Below are positions 1 to 4,903 of a DNA stretch of 5,521 bases, piece by piece. Location: positions 1 to 5,521 of the forward strand of contig JAEZKE010000044.1 of NCBI GenBank assembly GCA_023436175.1, in the 5' to 3' direction. This DNA comes from Methanobacteriota archaeon (GTDB lineage: Archaea > Methanobacteriota > Methanobacteria > Methanobacteriales > Methanobacteriaceae). Within the stretch, counting starts at the first letter, position 1, and the number at the start of each line of letters is the position of its first letter. The notes under the pieces were generated by a model, which saw only the letters and a list, made by a program, of their open reading frames with translations, was not told the DNA's origin and did not search any database. The position numbers and the translations under genes were made by a program.

Positions 1-449
1 ACTGAAAACTTAGCTGAACCTACTATCTGACCATTATCGTTCAGAGCATTAGGAGATGCACTCAAAGCTCCCAGATTTCCTAAATCTGTCATTTGGTCAT
101 TTTCTAATAAAAATACCCGTGAATTTCTGTCAGTTCCCATGATCTGACCATTATTATTTATATCCATAAACATACTAAATTCACCTGCGACATCGGCCAT
201 ATCACGCAATTGACCATTCTCCCATAAAAAGGGATGATACTTTATATTAGCTGAATCTATTGTCGCAAAACCCACAACCTGACCAAAATTGTTCATAGCA
301 TTGGCAGCTGTTGAACCATAACCTATCGTCCCAAGATTTGTTACTTCTGCATTTTCCCAAACCGGCCCTTGTAAGACTTCCGCATAAGCAACATTGATAG
401 TAAATATCAAGCTTATTGCCAAAACTATTAAAAAAGATTTCTTTTTCAA
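1..449 (-). CDS. Secreted HAF-repeat protein, N-terminal part (runs off left edge)
   Basis: The first 149 codons of a longer gene. It starts at a TTG codon (449-447) preceded by a strong AGGGGAGGGG ribosome binding site about 5 bases upstream; an in-frame stop at 473-471 limits any earlier start. Residues 1-23 form a signal peptide: KKK, then a hydrophobic core, then AYA before E24. After this come near-repeats of 39-45 residues marked by NNFGQVVG (53-60), NNNGQIMG (98-105) and NDNGQIVG (137-144), with FLWENGQ (74-80) and FLLENDQ (113-119) between them. This N-x-x-GQ-(I/V)-x-G ... FLWENG pattern is the HAF extracellular repeat, a beta-structured repeat of exported proteins whose biochemical role is unknown. 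The protein is probably secreted or wall-associated. It lies outside the rubrerythrin-tail array (beyond R1) and may be old chromosomal flank. A programme requiring ATG would miss this start. Confidence 0.85.
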   Translation of the reverse strand, partial: MKKKSFLIVLAISLIFTINVAYAEVLQGPVWENAEVTNLGTIGYGSTAANAMNNFGQVVGFATIDSANIKYHPFLWENGQLRDMADVAGEFSMFMDINNNGQIMGTDRNSRVFLLENDQMTDLGNLGALSASPNALNDNGQIVGSAKFS

Positions 450-474
450 ATATACCCCTCCCCTTACTTGTCAC

Positions 475-692
475 TGTTGGTTTTTGTAATTTAAACTTGT
501 AATTCAGGCTTTTATTAAGATATAACTAAGCCTGTCCTTATAATTATTGTATATTACTATTATCAAATTGTAAATATTTGTATTAATTGTAAATTAATGT
601 TCTACGCTCTGTTCCTGTGAAATCCTTTTGCTTTGTTGATAAAGTTAGTCAATGGAAATGAAACAAAGGTATGCAAGGTTTACTGCTTACAC
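475..692. other. Intergenic stretch between the HAF gene and repeat R1
   Basis: No coding frame is convincing on either strand. It holds the putative HAF promoter, the CAGGCTT/AAGCCTG inverted repeat at 505-534, and two copies of ATTGTAAAT (567-575 and 586-594) spaced 19 bp apart around the -35 region. The two copies might be a regulator site or simply AT-rich redundancy. Nothing else is recognised. Confidence 0.5.
546..574 (-). promoter_or_regulatory. Putative sigma-A promoter of the HAF-repeat gene
   Basis: On the minus strand a TTTACA -35 box (574-569) and a TACAAT -10 box (551-546) are separated by exactly 17 bases. Each matches the consensus at five of six positions. Transcription would start near 540 and give a leader of about 90 nt. 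That leader holds a 7-bp inverted repeat, CAGGCTT (505-511) with AAGCCTG (528-534), around a 16-base loop; it has no T-run, so it is not an obvious terminator. Confidence 0.5.
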
Positions 693-786
693 ATAAAAAT
701 TACAACCCCATCAAATGAGAATTGTATTTTTTTATATCTTATTGTATTAATTTCTATTTAAAAAACATCTCCGGCAAGCCCTTAAA
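693..786 (-). repeat. R1: oldest, eroded copy of the rubrerythrin 3' end plus terminator
   Basis: Read on the minus strand, 786-754 translates as FKGLPEMFFK followed by TAG. This is recognisable against FKGLLNRYFK-TAA of the rubrerythrin at the right edge but has several amino-acid changes. The downstream part, including TAATACAATAAGATAT and the hairpin, is well conserved. The upstream coding part (EARHGAG) is lost. It is the most diverged of four tails in the same orientation and probably marks the far end of the oldest inserted segment. Confidence 0.75.
696..732 (-). terminator. Rho-independent terminator in R1
   Basis: TACAA-CCCCAT and ATGAGAA-TTGTA pair around a short CAA loop, flanked by A-rich and T-rich arms. 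Read on the minus strand it ends in TTGTAATTTTT. It is the R1 version of the hairpin that follows rubrerythrin at 4946-4984. Confidence 0.6.
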
Positions 787-917
787 TATGCAAGTATACT
801 ATTATATATTCCTATACAGCCGTTGACCTTATCAAGCCAAGTTAAGTATGACCCATCAATGTAAGCATATAAATTTCCATGTGTTCTTAATTTTATATTT
901 ACTGCTCTTTGGTGAAA
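747..917 (-). pseudogene. Possible coding remnant reading into R1
   Basis: A 56-codon open frame without a recognisable start, limited upstream by a TAG at 920-918. Its middle part (residues about 15-30, HGNLYAYIDGSYLTWLDK) has a protein-like composition rich in Y, W, D and G, unlike random AT-rich translation. The last 14 or so codons are R1 read out of the rubrerythrin frame, so any original gene was cut by the R1 junction near 787. I do not recognise a family and there is no ribosome binding site. It may be noise. Confidence 0.22.
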
Positions 918-1224
918 CTATAGTATGTTAGCAATCCTTTTTTAAATCAGTGCTTTGCCCGTTTGGCTTTACCCTGACTACACTGAATTTTCCATTTCAT
1001 TTTATCGCCCCGTTTCACCGTTAAAATCAGCTTTTTCATTACTCAAAGAATATCTACACCCCATTTGTGGGAAAAGATCTAATTTGTGAACTAATTTTGT
1101 TGAATTTCCCACCGATTTCCCACAAAAGTTCTTTTCCCACAACAGTATAATCTTAAACTTCTACTGTATTTTAATTGTGTTTATACCCATATGATATCTT
1201 AAAAACTCTTTTATTTTACTCCAA
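918..1224. other. Gene-free stretch downstream of the 309-aa gene
   Basis: All frames are broken and I see no RNA gene. The GTGGGA-type repeat cluster at 1067-1143 is the only structured element. On the minus strand this region follows the 309-aa membrane-protein gene, yet no clear terminator hairpin stands directly after its stop codon. Confidence 0.5.
1101..1143 (-). repeat. 43-bp GTGGGA direct-repeat cluster, copy A
   Basis: On the minus strand this unit carries three GTGGGA motifs, at 1140-1135, 1123-1118 and 1112-1107, spaced 17 and 11 bp apart. The last two lie in an imperfect 11-bp tandem repeat (GTGGGAAATCG, GTGGGAAATTC). It matches copy B at 3287-3329 at 37 of 43 positions with no gaps. 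A further GTGGGA in the opposite orientation lies at 1067-1072. Directly repeated short motifs a helical turn apart near attachment sites are typical of tyrosine-recombinase arm sites; that role is inferred. Confidence 0.6.
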
Positions 1225-2154
1225 TTACCCCCAAGCTTGTATCATTTCATTTAAATCTTCCTCAATTCTCACAATTAATTGAGGGCCTTGGTTATGATAT
1301 GAATACATGTTGTTTAACTTTTTTAAGATAGCGTTACTTACTATATTCGTATTCTTAATTTTCTTAAATGAGAAATTCACCTTATCTTGCACTACTTCAA
1401 AATCTAAAAGTTTTATTATCCAAGATGTATAAGAATTACTACATTTATAATATAACCCCAGTACATCGACTTCACTTAAATTTCCTTGTTTTTTTAATTG
1501 TATTAACCTATTTATTGAGTCTTGAGAAAGTTTTGTTTGAAGATATTCCTTAGTGTATGAACCTTCAGATAATTCATCCCATATATTTTTATATTTGCTA
1601 TTTTCAGCACTTGCATAAAAAATAAAAAATTCTTTTTTGTTACTATTATCACATTTTATATAATCACTTTTATTTTGTGATTCTTTATTATGAGAATCTT
1701 TTTTTAGACTTTTACCACTCACCTTATCATTTATTTCTTTAAGTCTTGATTCAATTTTATCATTAAATCCTTCAAAACAAAGGATGTTTTTCGCAGTTTC
1801 CATATCTTTTAAAACATAAACAGATGCAATAAAGTATAAAACAAAATCCAGTAGTGAAACAATTAACTTTATTGAAATAATCGAAAACATTGAATTTGTA
1901 ATAGAGACTATTACCATTATCATTAGTACTCTTAAAATCGATATTATACCAAATGCTAACAGTTTATTTGAATCTTTCCTATATTCACTTATGATTTTTT
2001 GCTGATGTTTTAAGTCTGATATTCGCTTTTCAGCGTTTTCTTTGTTTCGCCTTCCAACCCAATCACTAATTTTGGGTGTGATTATATTCGCAATAATCGC
2101 AAGCGGAATTGCTAACACTAAAGCAGCAATTGATAAAATTAAACCCCAATTCAT
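1225..2154 (-). CDS. Three-helix membrane protein with charged cytoplasmic domain, function unknown
   Basis: A complete 309-aa protein. Its ATG (2154-2152) follows AGGTG at a 5-base spacing and a good promoter lies about 35 bases upstream, so the start is well supported. Transmembrane segments are at residues about 4-26, 65-86 and 92-115. Between the first two is a basic, amphipathic, probably coiled-coil stretch (TPKISDWVGRR ... KRISDLKHQ). From about 117 on the protein is soluble and very lysine-rich (145-175), then a compact C-terminal region follows (176-309). The N-terminal layout, a helix ending in NIITPKI then a KRI-x-x-L coil, recalls uncharacterised membrane proteins often seen in accessory islands, but I cannot name a family. 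It is the only gene in its segment, fits a stand-alone effector or membrane sensor, and is free of frameshifts although it lies in the oldest stratum. Function is not assigned. Confidence 0.85.
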   Translation of the reverse strand: MNWGLILSIAALVLAIPLAIIANIITPKISDWVGRRNKENAEKRISDLKHQQKIISEYRKDSNKLLAFGIISILRVLMIMVIVSITNSMFSIISIKLIVSLLDFVLYFIASVYVLKDMETAKNILCFEGFNDKIESRLKEINDKVSGKSLKKDSHNKESQNKSDYIKCDNSNKKEFFIFYASAENSKYKNIWDELSEGSYTKEYLQTKLSQDSINRLIQLKKQGNLSEVDVLGLYYKCSNSYTSWIIKLLDFEVVQDKVNFSFKKIKNTNIVSNAILKKLNNMYSYHNQGPQLIVRIEEDLNEMIQAWG

Positions 2155-2186
2155 ATGAACACCTACCCATTATTTAATAGATGTAT

Positions 2187-2216
2187 ATTTTATCACTTTT
2201 TATATTTTTTTGGCAA
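2187..2216 (-). promoter_or_regulatory. Putative promoter of the 309-aa membrane protein gene
   Basis: On the minus strand a TTGCCA -35 box (2216-2211) and a TAAAAT -10 box (2192-2187) are separated by 18 bases, each with five of six consensus matches. The start of transcription would be near 2180, giving a leader of about 25 nt with the AGGTG ribosome binding site. It lies just inside the segment beyond R2, so the gene carries its own promoter and does not depend on read-through from rubrerythrin. Confidence 0.55.
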
Positions 2217-2232
2217 TTAAAAAAATTAAATC

Positions 2233-2319
2233 AAAAAATACAGCCCCCAAAATCAGGTTCGTGAACAACAGCTGTAATCCTTATTATTCAACGTTTCAGC
2301 AATATTGAGAATTGTATTT
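2233..2319 (-). terminator. R2 terminator arms split by a ~50-bp insertion
   Basis: The two arms of the rubrerythrin-type terminator are present (GAATTGTATTT at 2309-2319 and AAAAAATACAGCCCC at 2233-2247), but the normal 5-base loop is replaced by roughly 50 extra bases at about 2254-2304. These include the perfect palindrome ACAGCTGT and the near-palindrome GTTCGTGAAC. Whether the long-loop hairpin still terminates is doubtful. Confidence 0.45.
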
Positions 2320-2391
2320 CATCAAATCATTATGTATTAATTTTTACTTGAAATATCTTTCTAACAATCCCTTAAACCCTGCTCCGTGCCT
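2233..2391 (-). repeat. R2: diverged copy of the rubrerythrin 3' end with interrupted terminator
   Basis: On the minus strand 2391-2344 encodes RHGAGFKGLLERYFK then TAA, against RHGAGFKGLLNRYFK in the rubrerythrin at the right edge. Of 16 codons compared with R4, six differ synonymously and only one (N to E) changes the residue. That pattern shows the tail evolved under selection as part of a working gene before it was displaced. Downstream homology continues through the terminator left arm (AATACAATTCTC) and resumes at the AAAAAATACAGCCCC arm (2233-2247), with about 50 extra bases between them. Confidence 0.8.
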
Positions 2392-2451
2392 TGATACCTA
2401 TTTCTATATAAAGGCTTATAAACACCCCATCAGTTATTTTTGTTTTGTAAG

Positions 2452-2996
2452 TTATTTATTTGATAATTTGTCTATAAGCTCTTTTAAAGAACTAAATCCT
2501 AGCTTCTCAGCCATCATATTATTAGAATAACAATCCTCATACCCATTTTTTTCAACTGATAAAACAAATGATTGCAAACCTTTTATTCTATCAATTTCAT
2601 CACCTGGTCTATTAGATTTCTTATACAAATTTACTGCATCCCCAAAAAGAGCATTTTTAATTTTTTTACCAACAGTTAAAGTTCTGTAATCATCAGCTGA
2701 TTTTACAATGTTAACCCCTGTAATTTTAACATGGTTTGTAGTTTTAATATTAAAGCTTCTAGTCTTTTCTAAGTTTAACTTCAATCTATTTTTTTTAATA
2801 AACAACTAGTTAATTTAATTATTTCTCTTTCTTTTTCATGGTTGCAATCATTGTCCTTAAATGATATACAAATATCATCTGCATACCTTGTATAAATGAC
2901 ATTCTCTAACTCTAGTTTTTTTAATTTACCGTATAAAATGCCATCAAATTCTTTTAAGTATACCACAACCAAATTAAGCAAATCAACTCCAAACAC
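2452..2996 (-). pseudogene. Reverse transcriptase remnant (retron/defence-type), 5'-truncated and frameshifted
   Basis: Two overlapping frames form one broken gene. The first (2996-2781) holds LLNLVVVYLKEFD, the end of RT motif 4, then YTRYADD with the catalytic Asp pair (residues 38-41 from the GTG at 2996). The second (about 2805-2452) continues with KNRLKLNLEKTR, the VKITGVNI block (motif 7) and the RIKGLQSFVLSVEK helix, ending at a normal C-terminus. YTRYADD followed by (V/I)TG(V/L)N(I/V) is characteristic of retron-like and defence-associated bacterial RTs; group II intron RTs normally continue into a maturase domain, absent here. The N-terminal half, with the first catalytic Asp and the SPQG region, is missing: an in-frame TAA lies at 3005-3003 and repeat R3 begins at 3063. 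The frame break lies in an A8 run (2796-2789). No enzyme can be made. No companion effector or structured msr-msd RNA was recognised. Confidence 0.75.
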
Positions 2997-3023
2997 GTGT
3001 GGTTACAGCATATACAGGATTTT

Positions 3024-3069
3024 GTGGGATACTTCAAGTATCGTGGGAAGTCACAGTTATAATTCCCAC
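3024..3069. repeat. GTGGGA cluster with a 15-bp palindrome abutting R3
   Basis: Two direct GTGGGA motifs (3024-3029 and 3043-3048) flank the palindrome GATACTT-C-AAGTATC (3028-3042), and an inverted copy, TTCCCAC, lies at 3063-3069, exactly where homology between R3 and R4 begins. At the matching place R4 has TTCCCGC (4904-4910). Position and symmetry suggest a recombinase or regulator binding region at the junction; this is inferred. Confidence 0.5.
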
Positions 3070-3217
3070 CAAAAATAAATACACGCTAAAACAAACAAAA
3101 GTACAAAAAAATACAACCCCCTAACTGAGAATTGTATTTTTTCATATCTTATTGTATTATTTTTTATTTAAAATATCTGTTCAGCAAGCCCTTAAATCCT
3201 GCACCATGTCTTGCTTC
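3063..3217 (-). repeat. R3: near-identical copy of the rubrerythrin 3' end and terminator
   Basis: Aligns with 4904-5059 over about 155 bp at roughly 94 % identity: nine substitutions and one 1-base gap, with 79 consecutive identical bases (3127-3205 with 4969-5047). On the minus strand 3217-3164 encodes EARHGAGFKGLLNRYFK then TAA, the same 17 residues as the rubrerythrin C-terminus, with two synonymous changes only. Homology stops abruptly at the GAA codon of E, beyond which the sequences are unrelated. It is the displaced tail left by the most recent insertion. Confidence 0.9.
3105..3142 (-). terminator. Rho-independent terminator in R3
   Basis: AAAAATACAA and TTGTATTTTT pair perfectly, extended by TTCTC against GGGGG (G-T pairs included) around the loop AGTTA, giving a stem of about 15 bp that ends in a T-run on the minus strand. 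It is the same hairpin as follows the rubrerythrin gene. Confidence 0.75.
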
Positions 3218-3472
3218 TACATGAAACTTCGAATTTGTAAGTCAAGTAAATTCAGCGTTTCAACTGTTATCTTTCTAAAAGTGTTATGAATTTCCCACGG
3301 ATTTCCCACAAAAAATATTATCCCACCACATTATTATTTTGTAATCCAAAATGTTCGTCATATACTGAATCTCGCCAAGTTTGTTTTACTTATCTGATTT
3401 CAATACATTTAGTAGTTGTAAGTTGGATTTTTTGAAAATTACTATGTTTAGTTTTTATATGTAACGTCCAAT
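3218..3472. other. Gene-free stretch between R3 and the 161-aa gene
   Basis: No start codon with a ribosome binding site and no long frame on either strand. It contains the copy B GTGGGA cluster (3287-3329). A 21-codon minus-strand frame at about 3386-3324 (TWRDSVYDEHFG ...) looks slightly protein-like but is too short to name. No terminator is visible after the 161-aa gene. Confidence 0.45.
3287..3329 (-). repeat. 43-bp GTGGGA direct-repeat cluster, copy B
   Basis: Ungapped match at 37 of 43 positions to copy A (1101-1143). It carries GTGGGA motifs on the minus strand at 3326-3321, 3309-3304 and 3298-3293, with the same 17- and 11-bp spacing. It lies about 70 bp inside the segment beyond R3, whereas copy A lies about 315 bp beyond R1. 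Occurrence in two separate segments suggests a shared element end rather than chance. Confidence 0.6.
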
Positions 3473-3958
3473 TTATTTTCGTGTATCCTTTTTCATTTGC
3501 CAGAGAACTATACAAGTAACTATAAAAATTGAAAATATAGCCAATAAAATAAAAAATACAAACATATAGCAATTGCTTCGTATATCATTATCTCCCCAAA
3601 AGGTTGAACAATACCACCATATTATTAATATGGGAATTGTAATGTAATAAAATACTCTTTTTTCATAAAAAGCTTTTTTATTTAGATCATCTTTTATTTT
3701 CATTTTTTCATCTTTTAATTTTCTTAAATATGCTTCATAATCTTGAAATTCTTTTGTTGAAACATATTTAGTAAAGCTAATCACAATTGCAACTGCATAT
3801 AATATAATTGCTATCACTACACTCTTACCAAGTAAGCCCAATTCTTCAAATTTGCCATGAAAAAAATATGCACAAACGGGTATACTTAATGTCCAAAGGA
3901 TAGCTAGTGCTAAATAAATATAAAACTTTATAAGAGCCTTTTTGTATTTCTTCTCCAT
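3473..3958 (-). CDS. Small four-helix membrane protein with central coil, function unknown
   Basis: A complete 161-aa protein whose ATG (3958-3956) follows a textbook AGGAGG at an 8-base spacing. It has two hairpins of membrane helices, residues about 10-33 with 43-64 and 102-121 with 129-154. Between them lies a charged, probably coiled-coil segment of about 35 residues (STKEFQDYEAYLRKLKDEK...). Both ends are basic, which places the termini and the central coil in the cytoplasm. A cysteine lies in or near three of the helices (C29, C117, C130 and C149), without a metal-site pattern. The architecture resembles small membrane partners of stress or defence systems, but no family is recognised. 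The gene has its own promoter-like region with a 12-bp inverted repeat, so regulated expression is plausible. It is the only intact gene in its segment. Confidence 0.82.
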   Translation of the reverse strand: MEKKYKKALIKFYIYLALAILWTLSIPVCAYFFHGKFEELGLLGKSVVIAIILYAVAIVISFTKYVSTKEFQDYEAYLRKLKDEKMKIKDDLNKKAFYEKRVFYYITIPILIIWWYCSTFWGDNDIRSNCYMFVFFILLAIFSIFIVTCIVLWQMKKDTRK

Positions 3959-3960
3959 AA

Positions 3961-3984
3961 AAGTATCCTCCTATTAGTATACTT
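3961..3984 (-). promoter_or_regulatory. Inverted repeat enclosing the ribosome binding site of the 161-aa gene
   Basis: AAGTAT (3961-3966) and ATACTT (3979-3984) are complementary and enclose the AGGAGG ribosome binding site. A 6-bp AU-rich stem is weak; it could modestly limit initiation, or be chance in such AT-rich DNA. Confidence 0.25.
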
Positions 3985-3989
3985 AATTT

Positions 3990-4026
3990 ATTATAAGGCT
4001 TCATACATTTCTACTGTATGAAGCCT
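3990..4026 (-). promoter_or_regulatory. Promoter -10 box abutting a perfect 12-bp inverted repeat (operator or hairpin)
   Basis: On the minus strand a perfect TATAAT (3995-3990) directly follows the inverted repeat AGGCTTCATACA (3996-4007) / TGTATGAAGCCT (4015-4026) with a 7-base centre. The repeat fills the spacer and -35 area, where no good TTGACA exists, as expected for an activator- or repressor-controlled promoter of the 161-aa gene. Without a T-run it is a poor terminator. Confidence 0.5.
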
Positions 4027-4121
4027 GTCGAAACTCCATGAAATTTTAATCAAGATCTAACTTCTGAAGTATTATTTATTTATAAAAACACTATATACAC
4101 TTTTCTTATTCATTGGTAAAT

Positions 4122-4307
4122 TTATTCTCTAATTAAAAATGTAAACTTACCTGTATACGTTTTGGGGTCGAATTTACATCTGACGTCTTTTTTCCATGTC
4201 TTATAAAATGTATTATACATAACTATATTACTTAAAAAGTTAACGGTGTATGTTGCTGTCAAGTTACCAGCTTCGACATCCTGATTTCTATCCCAATCGA
4301 GGCTTAT
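4122..4307 (-). pseudogene. Orphan 61-codon coding remnant downstream of the GNAT gene
   Basis: An open minus-strand frame from just after a TAG (4310-4308) to a TAA (4124-4122). Its translation, with stretches such as DWDRNQDVEAGNLTATYTVNF and KDVRCKFDPKTYTG, has balanced, beta-strand-like composition quite unlike the low-complexity translations of nearby non-coding DNA. There is no usable start with a ribosome binding site, and further in-frame stops lie upstream. It therefore looks like the C-terminal end of a lost gene. I do not recognise the family. Confidence 0.35.
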
Positions 4308-4333
4308 CTATGTAGAAAAATATATCTATATTC

Positions 4334-4808
4334 CTATACTTTTTTCTCCATAATTATCCTATGAGGTTTCATTCCCAAACTTTCATAGAATAACATCGCA
4401 TCTTCGTTAAAAGACCAAACCGTTAAATCAATCCTCTCAGCATCTTTTGAAATTAACATTTCTTCAATATACTTAAAAAGCATTTTTCCAATGCCCTTAC
4501 CTCTATGTTCTGGATCAACATAAATATCATCAATATATGCAGTATTATGAGGTAATAATATAGGATTCGAAGAAGGTTTTTTTATTGTTGCCATGCCAAT
4601 GGCCTACCACGTTATCCTCAGTCTCGGCAAGTAAAATAATTGATGTCTCTTCTTCTATTAGTGTATTAAAATCATGTATAGAAAACTTAATCTCTTTATC
4701 TGCATAAATATCAGGTCTATAAGTACTATGTAAATCATGTAATTTTTGTAGCATTTTTTTTACTTCATTATAGTCCACATTATCTGGTTTTCTAATTTTT
4801 ACAACCAT
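4334..4808 (-). pseudogene. GNAT-family N-acetyltransferase, frameshifted
   Basis: GNAT enzymes transfer acetyl from acetyl-CoA to an amine on a small molecule or protein. The gene starts at ATG 4808-4806 after AAAGGAG (7-base spacing). The first frame gives residues 1-69, ending ETEDNVVG, then runs out of frame and stops at 4545. The second frame, from ATG 4594, supplies the rest: beta4 (AYIDDIYVDPEH), the acetyl-CoA pyrophosphate loop RGKGIG, and the C-terminal ALLFYESLG-like motif (AMLFYESLGM). Removing the seven bases 4601-4595 (CATTGGC) joins GTAGGC to ATGGCA and restores one 155-aa protein of normal GNAT length. The break therefore looks like a 7-bp insertion, though a sequencing or assembly error is possible. 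The substrate cannot be told. Neither half should be active alone: the first lacks the CoA loop and the second lacks the N-terminal substrate-binding part. Confidence 0.82.
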
Positions 4809-4835
4809 ATATAACTCCTTTCAGTTCATTTTAAT

Positions 4836-4877
4836 TTACTATATCGTATAGTAACAATTCTTACCATTATTTGTAAA
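4836..4877 (-). promoter_or_regulatory. Putative GNAT promoter overlapped by an inverted repeat
   Basis: TTACTATA-TCG-TATAGTAA (4836-4854) is a perfect 8-bp inverted repeat 27 bases upstream of the GNAT start. On the minus strand a TTTACA -35 box (4877-4872) is followed 18 bases later by TACTAT (4853-4848), a four-of-six -10 box inside the repeat. The overlap would suit an operator of a small dimeric repressor. AT-richness lowers certainty. Confidence 0.35.
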
Positions 4878-4903
4878 GTACTTTATTGTTTTTCTATATC
4901 TTT

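Larger units (their letters stand above)
693..2343. mobile_element. Putative integrated segment 3 (oldest), between R1 and R2
   Basis: About 1.5 kb bounded by two same-orientation copies of the rubrerythrin 3' end. Cargo is one intact gene, a 309-aa membrane protein with its own promoter, plus a GTGGGA cluster and a possible coding remnant. No recombinase is encoded. The boundaries rest on the tails; the true crossover points are unknown. Confidence 0.45.
2233..3166. mobile_element. Putative integrated segment 2, between R2 and R3
   Basis: Only about 0.7 kb separates R2 from R3, and it is filled by the 3' half of a reverse transcriptase gene with no room for its 5' half. The segment is therefore a deletion remnant of a larger insertion, bounded by rubrerythrin tails in the same orientation. 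Confidence 0.45.

Noticed and set aside
247..474. 75-aa minus-strand ATG frame overlapping the HAF gene
   Set aside because: It is out of register with the signal peptide and HAF repeats, and it starts upstream of the strong ribosome binding site that serves the TTG start.
1368..1553. Plus-strand 61-aa frame
   Set aside because: Lies antisense inside the well-supported 309-aa gene, with no ribosome binding site.
2312..2530. Plus-strand 72-aa frame
   Set aside because: Antisense to the R2 tail and the RT remnant; its translation is just the reverse strand of these.
2452..2996. Group II intron
   Set aside because: No maturase or endonuclease domain follows the RT, and no domain V-like hairpin was recognised near its end.
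2396..3062. Intact retron with msr-msd RNA
   Set aside because: The RT lacks its N-terminal half, and no structured non-coding RNA or inverted a1/a2 ends are visible in the little space available.
2896..3078. Plus-strand 60-aa frame
   Set aside because: Antisense to the RT YADD region and the GTGGGA cluster; no start signals.
2233..3217. Decayed tandem rubrerythrin paralogues
   Set aside because: Homology to rubrerythrin stops sharply at the same region near the 3' end in each copy, and no other part of the gene is found upstream of any tail.
3390..3572. Minus-strand 60-aa frame
   Set aside because: Shifted-frame overlap with the end of the 161-aa gene, which has the better start signal and coding pattern.
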